Assembly (NCBI GenBank): GCA_033977485.1
Contig: CM066984.1
Location: forward strand, 44,337,100 to 44,401,099
Length of the DNA: 64,000 bases
Origin: Hydrangea macrophylla
Lineage: Eukaryota; Streptophyta; Magnoliopsida; Cornales; Hydrangeaceae
Direction: 5' to 3'
The notes under the pieces were generated by a model. That model made no database searches. It had not been told where the DNA came from and saw nothing but the letters and a program-made list of their open reading frames with translations. Positions 1 through 10,335 of this stretch are shown here, piece after piece; the stretch's first letter is position 1, and each line of letters begins with the position of its first letter. The position numbers and the translations under genes are program-made.

Positions 1-1
1 A

Positions 2-1346
2 AGAATCCAAAATGCTAGAAGGCAAGAAAGGCACATACCCATAGATGAATCTGATGAAAATCATGAGGATGAGTTCGATGAAGAAGAAGATCGAGCTTCA
101 ATAAATAGTGGGGGCAGATTTGGGCCGAAGAGAGAAAGGCGTGGTAGAGGGTTTCAAAGAGGTCCAAGATGGCAAGATGGGGTTGACAGAAACTTGGGAA
201 GCATCAAAGTAAAGATACCTTCATTTCAAGGGGAAAATGATCCAGAATTGTACTTGGAATGGGAGAAGAAAGTGTAGTTGATATTTGAGTGCCACAACTA
301 CTCCGAGGAGAAAAAGGTAAAACTTGATAAATAGAAGGAGAAACCATGAAAGGCCTATTGAGACATGGGAGGAAATGAAAGCCATCATGAGAAAGCGATT
401 TGTTCCTAGCTACTACCATAGGGACTTGTATCAGAAATTGCAAAATCTTACTCAACGCTATAAAAGTGTGGATGACTACTACAAGGAGATGGAGATCGCA
501 ATGATTCGGGCTAATGTAGAGGAGGATAGAGAAGCTACCATGGCAAGGTTTTTAAGTGGGCTGAACTGGGACATAGCTAATATGGTGGAATTGCAACACT
601 ATGTGGAGTTGGAAGACATGGTACATATGGCAATAAAAGTGGAAAGGCATAATAAAAGGAAGGGATTTCGATCTTCTCAAAATCCGGGCTCTTCTACTTC
701 ATGGAGGCCGAATGGAAAGAAAGATGAAGGGGCTACCATAAAAGCCAAGACCGAACCGCCAAAAAGAAGAGATGAGGTTCCTAATGCCAATAAAGGTAAA
801 ACTGAATTTCCAATTAGTAATCGTGACATTAAGTGTTTTAAGTGTTTGGGATTAGGTCACATAGCTTCACAATGTCCAAATAAGAGGACCATGATTGCAA
901 GTGTTGATGGAGAAGTAGAAACTGAAAGTGAGAATGATGATAATCAAATATCACCACTTGAGGACACTTGTGACAATGATGTGGAGTATCTGGCTGAGGG
1001 TGAGTTACTTGTGACTATGCGAGATTTAAGTGCCCAAGTCAAAGAGGATGATGTAGACCAGCAAAGGGAGAATATTTTTCACACTAGATGCCATGTCAAC
1101 AATAAGGTATGTAGTATGATAATTGATGGGGGAAGTTGTACTAATGTTTCTAGCAGTACCTTAGTTCAAAAACTGAATTTACCTACCTTGAAGCATCCTA
1201 GGCCATATCGATTACAATGGTTGAATGATAGTGGGGAGGTGAAGGTGGTTAGGCAAGTATTAGTCTCTTTTTCCATTGGAAAGTACAAGGATAAGGTGCT
1301 TTGCGATGTTGTTCCAATGCAAGTAGGTCATATTGGACAGATTTGA
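2..1346 (+). pseudogene. Ty3/gypsy gag and protease N-terminus, broken remnant
   Basis: This is the capsid-nucleocapsid part of a Ty3/gypsy polyprotein running into the aspartic protease. The frame opens at base 2 with an acidic/arginine-rich stretch, reaches an in-frame TAG at 275, and then loses part of the capsid domain plus its frame near 325. From about 325 to 1346 it is open. It contains a retrotransposon gag domain (WEEMKAIMRKRF onward), a CCHC zinc knuckle at about 835-876 (CFKCLGLGHIASQC, spacing C-X2-C-X4-H-X4-C), an acidic linker, and a protease start with the active-site motif IIDGGSCTN near 1120. The match to family sequence stops near 1335, before the rest of the protease, so pol is missing. 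The window edge cuts the 5' end. The exact lineage is uncertain; it resembles plant chromovirus-type gag. The assignment as gypsy gag is firm. Confidence 0.85.
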
Positions 1347-1443
1347 TAAATTGATAAAAAGTGAGTTTTTACTCCTTCTTCTTGGTTCTTCATTGAACTT
1401 CCAGAACTTATCAAGGTTTTCACCTTGTGGCGTTCAAAACTAA

Positions 1444-1553
1444 GAATACCTGTGGTTTGCGTCTCTTTATAGACGTTGGGTCTCAGGTTCACTAATTGGA
1501 ATACCTGTGGTTTGCGTCTCTTTATAGGCATTGGGTCACAGGTTCACTTTCAC
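1444..1553. repeat. 55-bp tandem duplication
   Basis: Two adjacent 55-bp copies, 1444-1498 and 1499-1553, both begin with GAATACCTGTGGTTTGCGTC and differ at only a few positions. They lie in the non-coding stretch between the truncated gag remnant and the next minus-strand fragment. No gene is seen between 1347 and 1633 apart from this duplication. Confidence 0.8.
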
Positions 1554-1633
1554 AACAATCTGATTTTCAGCTTTCTTGGAAAGATATTCAATCTTTGTTG
1601 TTGGGTCTCATTGCTAGTCTATTGAGGTTCGCA

Positions 1634-2101
1634 TCACGGCAGAAAACAATCCTCAATTAGGGAGATGCCGCTCCATATCTGAACTGCATCGTCGGTAATT
1701 TCCTGGATAATGACAGAGGGCATAGTCTCTGGTGCACCGGGCATGTGCGAGTAAAAGTGGTCGGGGGTCTCTGGTACACCAAAAGCAGTGGCCACGGTAG
1801 CCGAGCTGAGTATGATCTCCTGACCCCGGAAGAAAGATCTGTATGTGAACGGTGTCGCAGGGTCCTTAATCATGGTCGCACACGCCTCTCGCACCCAAGT
1901 GATGTTGATTTTCTTGGACTGTGTCAACATCTCAAACCAACTCGGCATGGCACAGATTCATGCAAGAAACCATGGGGCGGAAAGCCACACAGCTTCCAGT
2001 GGCCACTCTAACATCACCTTCCGCGTTTAAAAGTAGCAGTTGAACCAAACCCAATCCTCGTCATTCCGAAACTCGTGATCAGGTACTGGATTAGGTATTG
2101 T
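1634..2101 (-). pseudogene. Plant transposon-protein-like fragment
   Basis: On the minus strand, 1948 to 1634 is open for 104 residues. The frame can be followed upstream to about 2101 across two stops. The segment holds a WVREACATM motif, then a short FRGQEI stretch and an AFGVP motif. This order resembles the putative plant transposon protein domain found in Athila-like and other retroelement ORFs, where WVREFYAN is followed by a V-R-G strand and an NxxFG/AFG motif. No start codon or complete domain is visible, and the left end runs into unrelated sequence. Identification rests on motif order only; it could also be an extra ORF of a neighbouring element. Confidence 0.4.
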
Positions 2102-2233
2102 GAGTTCGAGGGGTTTGGATTTATGATACCCCGTAATAGGATTCATTTGGAATACCCTGAAATTAATAATGAAAAGAAAAGATTAAAGAAAACAAAAGTA
2201 GAAGACAAAAAGAAGAAACTGCCACTACATCAA

Positions 2234-2354
2234 TTCGATCAATTGAACAGTTTTCGATCGATTGAAAAAATGCTACGTTCGATTGCTCGAAACTAGCTCG
2301 ATCGATCGAATAATTCCTGCCTTCAATCGCTCTAAACCAACTCGATCAATCGAG
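2234..2354. repeat. Array of six 14-bp palindromes, spacers 5/11/5/11/5
   Basis: Six copies of the palindrome YTCGATCGATTGAR and close variants start at 2234, 2253, 2278, 2297, 2322 and 2341. Start-to-start distances are 19, 25, 19, 25 and 19. The spacers are unrelated in sequence but exactly 5 or 11 bp long. The array lies about 340 bp on the 3' side (minus strand) of an inferred TATA box and looks like part of an LTR. Confidence 0.8.
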
Positions 2355-2616
2355 CACAGCGAGGCGCAGAAAAATGACAGAAACACAAATAAAAGAAAAC
2401 AAACAAGAACCTAAGGTTTCTAAGGTTACAAATAGGTCTTGGGACCAATGGGGAGCACCCCCATGAGGTTTTAACCAAAAATGGAATAGAGAGTTCAGAG
2501 GATCCTTACCTCAGTTTGAGCGCAGTGGAGAGGGAGAGATGATGATGATGATAGTTGGTGATGAGCAAGGGCGACCCTCAAATGATGGAAATAGAATTGG
2601 GAGGAAAATCGTCGGG

Positions 2617-2632
2617 CTCTCTCTCTCTCTCT
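2617..2632. repeat. Short CT microsatellite
   Basis: A (CT)n run sits between the TATA-like element and the downstream palindrome array. On the minus strand it would be a GA-rich leader, as in the other LTR promoters of this window. Confidence 0.7.
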
Positions 2633-2695
2633 ATCCTCAAGCGCTCGAGAGTGAGGGAGAGGAAGAGATTGAAGAAATGTACGTTGGACACTTTG

Positions 2696-2703
2696 TTTAT
2701 ATA
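2696..2703 (-). promoter_or_regulatory. TATA box of an LTR-like promoter
   Basis: The minus strand reads TATATAAA here, with a GA-rich stretch downstream and a palindrome array that begins only 5 bp upstream. The arrangement matches the other LTR promoters in the window. The LTR ends could not be fixed. Confidence 0.5.
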
Positions 2704-2708
2704 CAAGG

Positions 2709-2819
2709 CTCGAGCGATCGAACATTCTCGATCGATCTAACGTTCGATCGATTGAGAATTTTTCAAGCGCTTGAGGATTGGACGTTTTCGATCGATTGAG
2801 GGTTGTTCGATTGATTGAA
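2709..2819. repeat. Array of six 14-bp palindromes abutting the TATA box
   Basis: Variants of YTCGATCGATTGAR start at 2709, 2727, 2743, 2762, 2787 and 2806, giving distances of 18, 16, 19, 25 and 19. The last four follow the 19/25/19 pattern of the array at 2234-2354. From 2830 to about 3159 I see no gene and nothing else I can name. Confidence 0.75.
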
Positions 2820-3159
2820 CATGAAAATCATAAAAAATCTTTACACAGAACAACTGTATACCCCCAACTAACAGAAATTGATCTGGACATACAGAATAGC
2901 GTAAAAGCAGTTCAATTACAGGACATGAAAGCCACAAAAAGATCATCATCAACAAGGTAATATAAAATTGCAAATTTATAAATTTAACTTTGTAATAGCA
3001 TCCTCTTTGCAAAATTGTTGCCCGCAAACATGGTACTTTAGACCTTATTAATAAAGAAAAACTAAAAAAATAAAAGTAGAACTAACAATCCTTTGTCCAG
3101 CATTACACTTCAAGTGATAAAAGAAAGACCAAATGACAAAACGCAGTTGAAGTGGAGCA

Positions 3160-4068
3160 CTAATTTTCAAACATGAATATTCCATCTTCCACAGTTGCTT
3201 CTTTCTCCGTCATATCTGCGAGTGTGGATTCCAAACTTGATGATTCCCTTTCCTAGAACAGTCAGAAAGCAGCAAAGATATCATCGAGTGAGTCTGAAAT
3301 CTCTGAGGAATTGATTGCACAAGCAAGAGGTGTTCCAGATGGAGACAAAGATAACGAAGTGTAAATTCTCAACGGACTTTCCTCTTGAGGCAGAGTACCC
3401 GGGGACCGTATGTATGGTCCAAATCCATGGAAGAATTGATGCGGAAGGAACAACGGTGGTGTCATTGGATTCATAGTGAAAATCCTGACAAAGGAAAAAC
3501 AAAAGAAGACCAAAAAGGAAGAAAATTAATAAAACAAAAGAAAGAACCAACAGGAAGGAATAAACACAGAAGGATGAAAAGAGAAAGAAATGTGACAAAG
3601 AATTAACCTCACTATAGGCATGAGAAAGCCATATGCACTAGCAGGTAGAGGGCATTGAAGTCGGAACAACAAATAACTCATGTGCACATAAATGTATTGA
3701 ACCAATTCGATGATAAGGAAGTCATCAACATAAGTGAAGATAGCATTAAGGCGTTCAGGCACCACATCCTGTAAATTGTCTTCCTCCCATGGTTCCTACT
3801 TCGAATCATTCTCCCATTGTGCCAAGAGGGCATCATCTACTTCCCCAACAAAATACCCCTCTGGTTCGCCTTCCTCTTCAGGGAAGTCCATATGCTCGAA
3901 GGGGTTAATGTGGAGAAGTGCAGGATTGCAAGGGATGTACCCTTGGGTCAAGTCAATTACATCATTCGCTCCGTGCCCTTGATAAGGAAAGAAGAAGAAT
4001 GCAATCTCCTCGATAGTCCATGGAGGGTTAGGATATTCTGAATCTGCCCATGATGGACGTCGTCATCC
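3160..4068 (-). pseudogene. Unidentified spliced ORF downstream of Athila integrase
   Basis: On the minus strand a long frame runs from a likely splice acceptor at about 4068 to 3608. It is interrupted by one TAG just after an acidic stretch (FPEEEGEPEG). A good intron follows: donor AG|GTTAAT at 3607, T-rich body, acceptor TTTGTCAG at 3485, 123 bp. The frame continues in the second exon (GFGPYIRSPGTLPQEESP) through two close stops near 3250-3264 and ends at 3160. The composition (acidic, P/S/T-rich) looks like real protein, but I do not recognise the family. It lies in sense orientation between integrase and the expected 3' LTR, where Athila elements carry an env-like ORF, so a diverged extra ORF of the element is the leading guess. 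A captured host exon pair is the alternative. Confidence 0.4.
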
Positions 4069-4203
4069 CTCAGGGGAGAAATAACATGGAATAGCAGATT
4101 AGAATTGAAGTCACACTCAAAAAGAGACAGAGACAAATGAAGCAAAACAAAGTGCAGTAAAAAAAAGAATACAACAACAATTTGTGAAAAACTCCTTAGT
4201 GTT

Positions 4204-5345
4204 TTAGGTGGAGGAATAGCTGGGCTCATCTAACTGGATGTGCTCAGCTTCTGGTAAGAAGTTCTCCAAGAACGGTTTTAACCTTTGGCCATTGACCTTG
4301 AAACTTTTGTCGTTCTTAGGATTGAATAACTCGACGGCCCCTTGTAGAAAAACAGATTTGACTATGAATGGTCCTGTCCACCGAGAACGGAGTTTTCCTG
4401 GGATTAGGTGAAGGCGAGAGTCGTATAATAAAACTTTTTGCCCTGGCTCGAATGATTTTTGAAAGATTGTTCTATCATGGTGAGCCTTCAACCTTTCCTT
4501 ATGTAATTTAGCAATATCGTATGCGTCTCGTCGTATTTCTTCCAGTTCAGCCAACTGGAGTTTCTGGAGATGACCTCCGTCTTTAATGTCAAAGTTCAAT
4601 GAGCGTGTTGCCCAATATGCTTTGTGCTCGATTTCTATAGGGAGGTGACATGCCTTTCCGTACACTAGCCTATACGGGGACATTCCCAAGTTTGTCTTAT
4701 AAACGGTGCGGTACGCCCATAGAGCATCGGTCAGTTTACATGCCCTGTCCTTTCTGTTGAAACTAACCATATTTTCAAGTATATGCTTGATTTCTCGGTT
4801 AGCCAACTTTGCCTGCTCGTTAGTTTATGGGTGGTAGGCTAGAACGATCTTGTGGTTGACCCTATATTTCTTGAGAAGTGACTCCAAAGGCCTGTTGCAA
4901 AAATGCTTGCCTTAGTCACTTATTTGTGCTTTCGGGGTTCTGAAACGCGACAGAATATGTTCCTTAAGAAAGGACATAACCGTTTTGTGGTCATTTTGTC
5001 TTGTCGGTATCGCTTCTACCCATTTCGATACATACTCCACAGCTAGGAGCATGTATTCACAATTGTTTGATTTCAGAAACAGACCCATAAAGTCTATGCC
5101 CCAACAATTGAATATTTCAATTGTGATAATGGGAGTTAAGGGCATAGAATTCTTTTTTGAAATTGTACTAAGCTTTTGACAGCGTTGGCATGATTTGTAA
5201 AAAGAATAGGCATCCTTAAAAATCAGTGGGCCAGTAAAAACCGCTGTGTAGGACTTTTTATGCGATCTTTTGCAAAGAAAAATGTCCACATCAGGTTTCA
5301 GAATGACAAGAGGCTAAAATTACAGTTATGTCCTCGTTTGGGATG
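4204..5345 (-). pseudogene. Athila integrase
   Basis: Integrase inserts the cDNA copy. On the minus strand the zinc-binding region (CADQIIRR, then CQRCQK) lies at about 5345-5170. The catalytic core follows with WGIDFMG and VEYVSKWVEAIPT. Next comes SD at 4915, where a TAG (minus strand) interrupts the frame, and then ANREIKHIL and the C-terminal part with MSPYRLVYGKACHLP, ending at 4204. At least two more in-frame stops lie between 5290 and 5380. The residue at the expected catalytic Glu (usually QAE or QVE before the SNREIK motif) appears to be Lys (QAK), so the enzyme would be inactive even without the stops. The identification is firm. Confidence 0.85.
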
Positions 5346-5380
5346 CAACGTCTGATGATCTGATCAGCACAATACTTGAA

Positions 5381-6142
5381 TCAGTAAGGGTCATCAAAAA
5401 AGAAATGACGTACGAATAAAAGGAACCGTTTCTTGTCCTGATTTGACCAATGACTCAGGGTCTCTCCCGTAACAAGATAATTTACTATATCCGCATACCA
5501 AGGCAAACTGGCAACAGTCATCAGTTGCTCATCTGGGAATTCATCTTTAATTGGTACGGGTTTAGTGTTATCAGTAAACGTTAACCGAGACAAATAGTCA
5601 GCGACCACATTCTCTACTCCCTTTTTATCCTTGATTGTGATATCGAATTCTTGGAGTAGGAGTATCCAACGGATAAGCCTTTGTTTCGCGTCCTTCTTAG
5701 ATAGCAGGTACTTGTGGGCCGAATGGTCTGTGAAACAGATGATTGGGGACCCTATCAGATATGACCTGAATTTATCTAGAGCGAAAACTATTGCCAGTAG
5801 CTCTTTTTCGGTAGTTGTATAGTTCATTTGAGCTTCGTTAAGTTTTCGACTTGCATAGTAGATTACATAAGGCTTATAATCCTTCCTCTTTCCTAGGACT
5901 GCACCAATGGCATAGTCGCTAGAACCAAACATTAGTTCAAATGGCAAACTCCAGTCGGGTGCCTGTATTATCGGTGCGGAGGTAAGGTGTTCCTTTAGTG
6001 CCTCAAAAGATGTTTAACAATTTTTCGATCACTCGAATGGTGCGTCTTTGACTAAGAGTTAACACAGTGGTCGGGAGATCGCACTAAAATTTTGGATAAA
6101 GCGACGATAAAATCCCGCATGTCCTAGAAAAGAGCGGATGTC
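5381..6142 (-). pseudogene. Athila RNase H and RT-RNase H connection
   Basis: This domain degrades the RNA strand of the RNA-DNA hybrid during replication. The minus-strand frame from 5947 to 5381 is open for 188 residues and shows the usual gypsy RNase H landmarks: [47 protein letters not shown] and [11 protein letters not shown]. The D, E, D order of active-site residues is visible. Upstream, 6142 to 5948 contains the RT thumb/connection (HAGFYRRFI) with two stops. It is directly continuous with the RT to its right. Confidence 0.85.
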
Positions 6143-7266
6143 TTAAACTGTACGGGGGATAGGTAGGTTCGAGATTATATCGATTTTTACTTTATCAACT
6201 TGGAAACCTTTATCAAAAATAATGTGGCCGAGGACAATTCCTTTGGTCACCATGAAGTGACACTTTTCCCAGTTTAGTACTAGATGTTTGTCCTCGCATC
6301 TTGCTAACACTTTTTCAAGGTTTTCCAGACAGTTGTCGAAACTATGGCCAAACACTGAGAAGTTGTCCATGAAAACCTCGAGTATTTGTTCGACTATATC
6401 ACTGAATATGCTCAACATGCACCGTTGAAAGGTAGCAGGTGCGTTGCATAAGCCGAAGGGCATACGACGGTAAGCAAATGTACCGAACGGACACGTGAAA
6501 GTCGTTTTCTCCTGATCTTCAAGAGGGATTTTGATTTGGTTATAACCACTATATCCGTCCAAAAAGCAATAATATTTGTGACACGCCACTCGTTCTAGCA
6601 TTTGATCCATGAATGGTAATGGAAAGTGGTCTTTTTGGGACACATCCGCCATCTGGTGGGGACACGTGTTGGTACCAATTTGCCGTCTTTATTTGGGATT
6701 ACCGTTATACTCGCCTTTTTGGGCAGCACTTGGGTTGGACTAACCCAAGGGCTATCAAAAATAGGCTATATGATCCCAACATCAAGCAGTTTTAGGAGTT
6801 CCTTTTTGACTACTTCTTGCATATTGGTATTCAGTCGCCTTTGCATTTGTCGCAAAGGTTTAGCGTCTTTCTCTAGATATATTTTATGGGTGCACACAGA
6901 TGGGCTTATGCCTTTGAGGTTGGCAATAGTCCATCCTAATGCTCCCTTATATTGTTTCAACAGTTGGATTAACTTACCCTCTTGTTCAGGATTTAATGTA
7001 GATGAAATTATGACGGGGCAAGTCTTTTCAGTCCCTAGGAAGGCGTGTTTGAGCTCTATTGGAAGCTCGTTTAACTCCAAATCGAGAAACAAAAAGTTGG
7101 AGGGCATAGCTAATTTTGTTTTTGGAGGTAGTGATTCATATGGTGTTACCCACATGCATTTGGCTCTGTCCTCCTCTTTCGTTTCCATCATGAGGTAAGT
7201 GTGATTTAAAGCAGCATCCAATGGAGTAGAATCATTAGGTTGATATAGCGTCGAATTGTGACACAA
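6143..7266 (-). pseudogene. Athila reverse transcriptase, active-site Asp lost
   Basis: RT copies the element RNA into DNA. The N-terminal part (7266 to 6766) ends in LLDVGII followed by a TAG. The frame then continues through DSPWVSPTQVLPKK to about 6645, where a short deletion and frame change remove the usual DYRKLN motif. The second part (6652 to 6143) contains KDHFPLPFMDQMLE, GYSGYNQI, FGLCNAPATFQRCM and the catalytic box VFMDNFSVFG. The family consensus is F/Y-M-D-D; here the second Asp is Asn, so the palm active site is damaged. The gene lies between protease and RNase H as expected. Confidence 0.88.
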
Positions 7267-7957
7267 CTACTTCCAAAGGATCTTTGTAATCTACAAAATC
7301 AGTCTCATCTTCAATGACCGTTTCGATGTAATTGATTTCTTCCTCATCCTCGTATTCTTCAGGTCGGGGATTTGATAAAATCTTGACATTTAGAGTCATG
7401 TTCCTAAATACGATGGTCATTATACCACTTCTTATTTTTATTCTGGCATCCATGGTGTTGAGGAATGGACGTCTGAAAATCATCGGGATTTGTGAACATG
7501 GATTAGACACAGGTTCAGTGTCAAAAATTACAAAATCGACCTGGAAGACAAAGGAGTCTATTTGTACAAGAACGTCCTCTAGTATCACTCTAGGATATTT
7601 GACTGACCTATCTGCCGGTTGTAGTGCAACTCGGGTAGGTTTGAGTTCACCCAACCCTAGTTGTTTATAAACTGAGTATGGCAAAAGGTTTACGGTTGCT
7701 CCTAGATCAAGGAGTGTGTTGTCTATCCTTTGATTCCCAATTTGGCACGAGACAGTTGGAGTACCGGGGTCTTTGAGTTTGGGTGGAAATTCATTTTGGA
7801 TGATTGCGCTTGCTTGGCAAGAAACGTAAGCGTGTTTCTTCACACATTGCCTCCTTTTGACCGTGCATAAGTCTTTAAGGTACTTAGCGTAGGCCGACAC
7901 TTGTTTGATTGCATCAAGGAGCGGAAGATTTATTTTGACTTGTTTAAAAAATTCCAA
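7235..7957 (-). pseudogene. Athila aspartic protease
   Basis: The protease cleaves the gag-pol polyprotein. The minus-strand frame from 7957 to 7235 is open for 240 residues. It has the active-site region LLDLGATVNLLPYSVYKQLG near 7730-7665, then LADRS-like and VILEDVLVQ strands and the second conserved segment IPMIFRRPFLNT, ending in an acidic tail. DLGA in place of D-S/T-G-A is normal for Athila. The reading overlaps the start of the RT frame by about 30 bases. This is the best preserved domain of the element. Confidence 0.85.
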
Positions 7958-9530
7958 GAACTCCTGATTCTTTGCCTCATTTTTGGGTTTCTTAAGTCTT
8001 TAAGGATAAGGTGCAGGGAAAGGGCATTTAGTTAATTGGTCAATGACAGGCTCCTTTCCAGGCCTTCTCTCAACTTCTTCTACTTCTTTAGGAGCGTCAT
8101 CATTTAATTCTAATGGTTCGTTATTAGTGGACGGCTCCTCTTCTTGAGTGGATGGTTTGCTTTTATTCACCACTTCATCCTCTTCATACTCTTCAGGGGT
8201 AGAAAGGGGTATATTGCACCCTATAATCTTGTCGCTTCTCATAGTAGTCACAGCTTTTGCCTGTTCATGATTAGTGGGACCATTATTGTATCCCTTAGGG
8301 TTTTGAAGTGGTTGGGCAGGAAATGTTCCACTCGATCCCTCTTGTCGTGCATCCATTCTCTGTAATGTTGCAGACATTTTACTCATCATTTGAATTAACT
8401 GTTGTGTTAAATTCGCATTAGAGATTGGATCTTCCTCTTGCACCTTTTTGTGAGGTGGCACGTATACATTTGATTACTAATTGTTAGAGGGTTGAGCTTG
8501 GTTATAATTATTTGATCTATTTTGATTGAATGGCTGGGGCTGCCTATTGTATTGCCCTTGATATTGGTTATTGTCATTATAGGGCTGTTGTTGTTGATAT
8601 TGATTTTGCGTCCCAGCATCAATTTTTCAATCAAAGTCGGGGTGATTCCATCGATTATTTTGCGAATTATGATTGTTATAGGAATTCCCTACCCCCCTAT
8701 ACCCTTGTATGGCATTCATTTCCATGGTGGGTTGTTCTTGAAAGTACGGCACATTGGGACAGTATTGATTGGTGTGTCCCAACATGTTGCATGCGCCGCA
8801 TGGTTCTTCAGGCAAAACCTGCCTAGAACTCTCTCCTTTCATTCCCAACTCTTCTACTTTCTTAACTAGTTCTTCATATTTGTTCATCAGATAATCCTCA
8901 CTTTTTAATTGGTACAGACTTTTCTCCTCCACGAAGGATATCTGTGAGCGTGAGACGTCTTCAGTATTTGACCATTCATGAGCATGTTTAGCTAGCCACT
9001 CAAAATGAGCTTCAGCCTCTTCAGTGTTATTGCGAAGAAATGGACCTGAGCTCATGGTCTCGACCAACTTTTTGGTTTCACCATTTAACCCTTCATAAAA
9101 GTAGCTTATGGTTTGCCATTTCTCGTACCCATGATGTGGGCATGAGAGAAGCAAATCCTTGAAACGCTCCTAAGTTTGGGTGAAGGTTTCATTGCTCTTT
9201 TGTTTATAAGAGTTTATTTGTCATTTAAGCTCGGTGGTCATGCGAGGTGGAAAGAATTTCTTTAAAAATGCAGTGTTCATCGCATGCCAGGTGTAGATTA
9301 AATTCGGCTTTAGGGTGAGTAGCCACGATTTTGCTTTATCCTTCAGGGTGAAGGGAAATAGCATTAGGCGTGTCACATCTATGGGACAATTTTGTGAGAA
9401 TGTTTATATGCCTTCTCGCTCTCCATTCCATGGAAGGTTGGAAGGAGTTGAATCATTCCATTGTGAAATTCGAATTCGCCTGCATGGGGTGGAATGAGAA
9501 TACAAGAAGGTGTAGGTGGGTGTTCGGGTT
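7958..9530 (-). pseudogene. Athila gag (main part)
   Basis: Gag forms the particle that packages element RNA. On the minus strand the capsid domain runs from about 9530 (EFEFHNGMIQLLPTFHGM) through RLMLFPFTLKDKAKSWL, FLKKFFPPRMTTELK, LLSCPHHGYEKW and ISYFYEGLNGETKKLVE. The CCHC knuckle CGACNMLGHTNQYC lies near 8800-8760. A Q/N-rich low-complexity region follows to about 8470, and then an acidic, E/P-rich segment to 8000 leads into protease. Frame breaks occur near 9385, 9230, 9170, 8640 and 8470. The first codons of gag lie beyond the 9536-13132 insertion, at about 13138-13215. Confidence 0.85.
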
Positions 9531-9535
9531 GAATG
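9531..9535. repeat. Target-site duplication, left copy (GAATG)
   Basis: GAATG directly precedes the TGTAGCACC end of the inserted chromovirus and is repeated exactly at 13133-13137 after its ...GTGACA end. Confidence 0.88.
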
Positions 9536-9585
9536 TGTAGCACCTGAATTTTTCCAAAAATTCCATGTAGGATATTAGAAATTAG

Positions 9586-9879
9586 TGAATGCCGCCACCA
9601 AGGTTGTCAGGTATTCACAATGTTTTTCACATCATTATGTTGAAGGAGTATCATCAGGGCGCGACGCCACATGTAATCGACTTCAAGGACATTGAGGCGA
9701 ATAACAACGTGTCTTACACAGAGAGACCCATCCAGATTTTAGGTCGAGAAACCAAGAAGCTAAGGAACATGGAGATCTCATTGATGAAAGTTCAATGGAA
9801 TCATCATGATGAAAGAGAAGCTTCGTGGGAAATAGAGTCAGAGATTGCAGAGAAATATTCTTTTCTGTTTTGTAAATAG
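9586..9879 (+). pseudogene. Chromovirus pol C-terminus with chromodomain
   Basis: This is the tail of integrase and the C-terminal chromodomain, which in chromoviruses guides integration to heterochromatin. The frame holds LSGIHNVFH (end of the integrase core-distal region) and then RPIQILGRETKKLRN and VQWNHHDEREASWEIESEI, the chromodomain core W..H...E..WE. It stops at 9877-9879, 47 bp before the 3' LTR. The usual GGACGAAAT/polypurine region lies between. Everything upstream in pol is deleted, so the fragment has no start of its own. Confidence 0.85.
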
Positions 9880-10220
9880 ATAAGCTCTGATTTCGAGGAC
9901 GAAATCCTTTAATAGGCGGTGGATGATGTAACACCTGTAATTTTCTGTCATTATAATATCAACTTTTTCTAATTTCTGTATTGAACCCACTATATTATTA
10001 TATTATTATTTTAATTACGTTACGGTATGGACGTGTTGTAGTATTACCATATAGACTGTAGTAACCATACCAACTCGACCATAATAAGATTTAACTTAGT
10101 CCCGTACCCGGACCCAGACATTAGAAATAATACTAGTTTTCATGTACTTCGAGACCGACACGCATACCGAGGAACTTATGCACGTAAATCAAAGAAGTGG
10201 CACACAACTCGAGGTGGGCC

Positions 10221-10307
10221 CACATGGCCGGCCATGTGGCAACCACATGCCACCCTCTTGGACACATGTCCACTTGTTGGACACATGGCATAGCATGTAT
10301 ACATGCT
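10221..10307. repeat. CACATG-centred palindrome array in U3
   Basis: Palindromic or near-palindromic units include CACATGGCCGGCCATGTG (10221-10238), GGACACATGTCC (10260-10271) and AGCATGTATACATGCT (10292-10307). Two further CACATG cores lie at 10244 and 10282. Core centres are about 17, 19, 19 and 15 bp apart, and the array ends about 30 bp before the TATA box. Confidence 0.65.
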
Positions 10308-10335
10308 CCATGACACCTAGCACATGCATCTCTAC

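Noticed and set aside
2221..2819. Palindrome arrays as coding repeats
   Set aside because: The basic 44-bp step is not a multiple of three and stops interrupt every frame, so a repeated peptide is unlikely.
6626..7198. A 190-codon plus-strand open frame
   Set aside because: It is antisense to the well-matched Athila RT and has no domain of its own.
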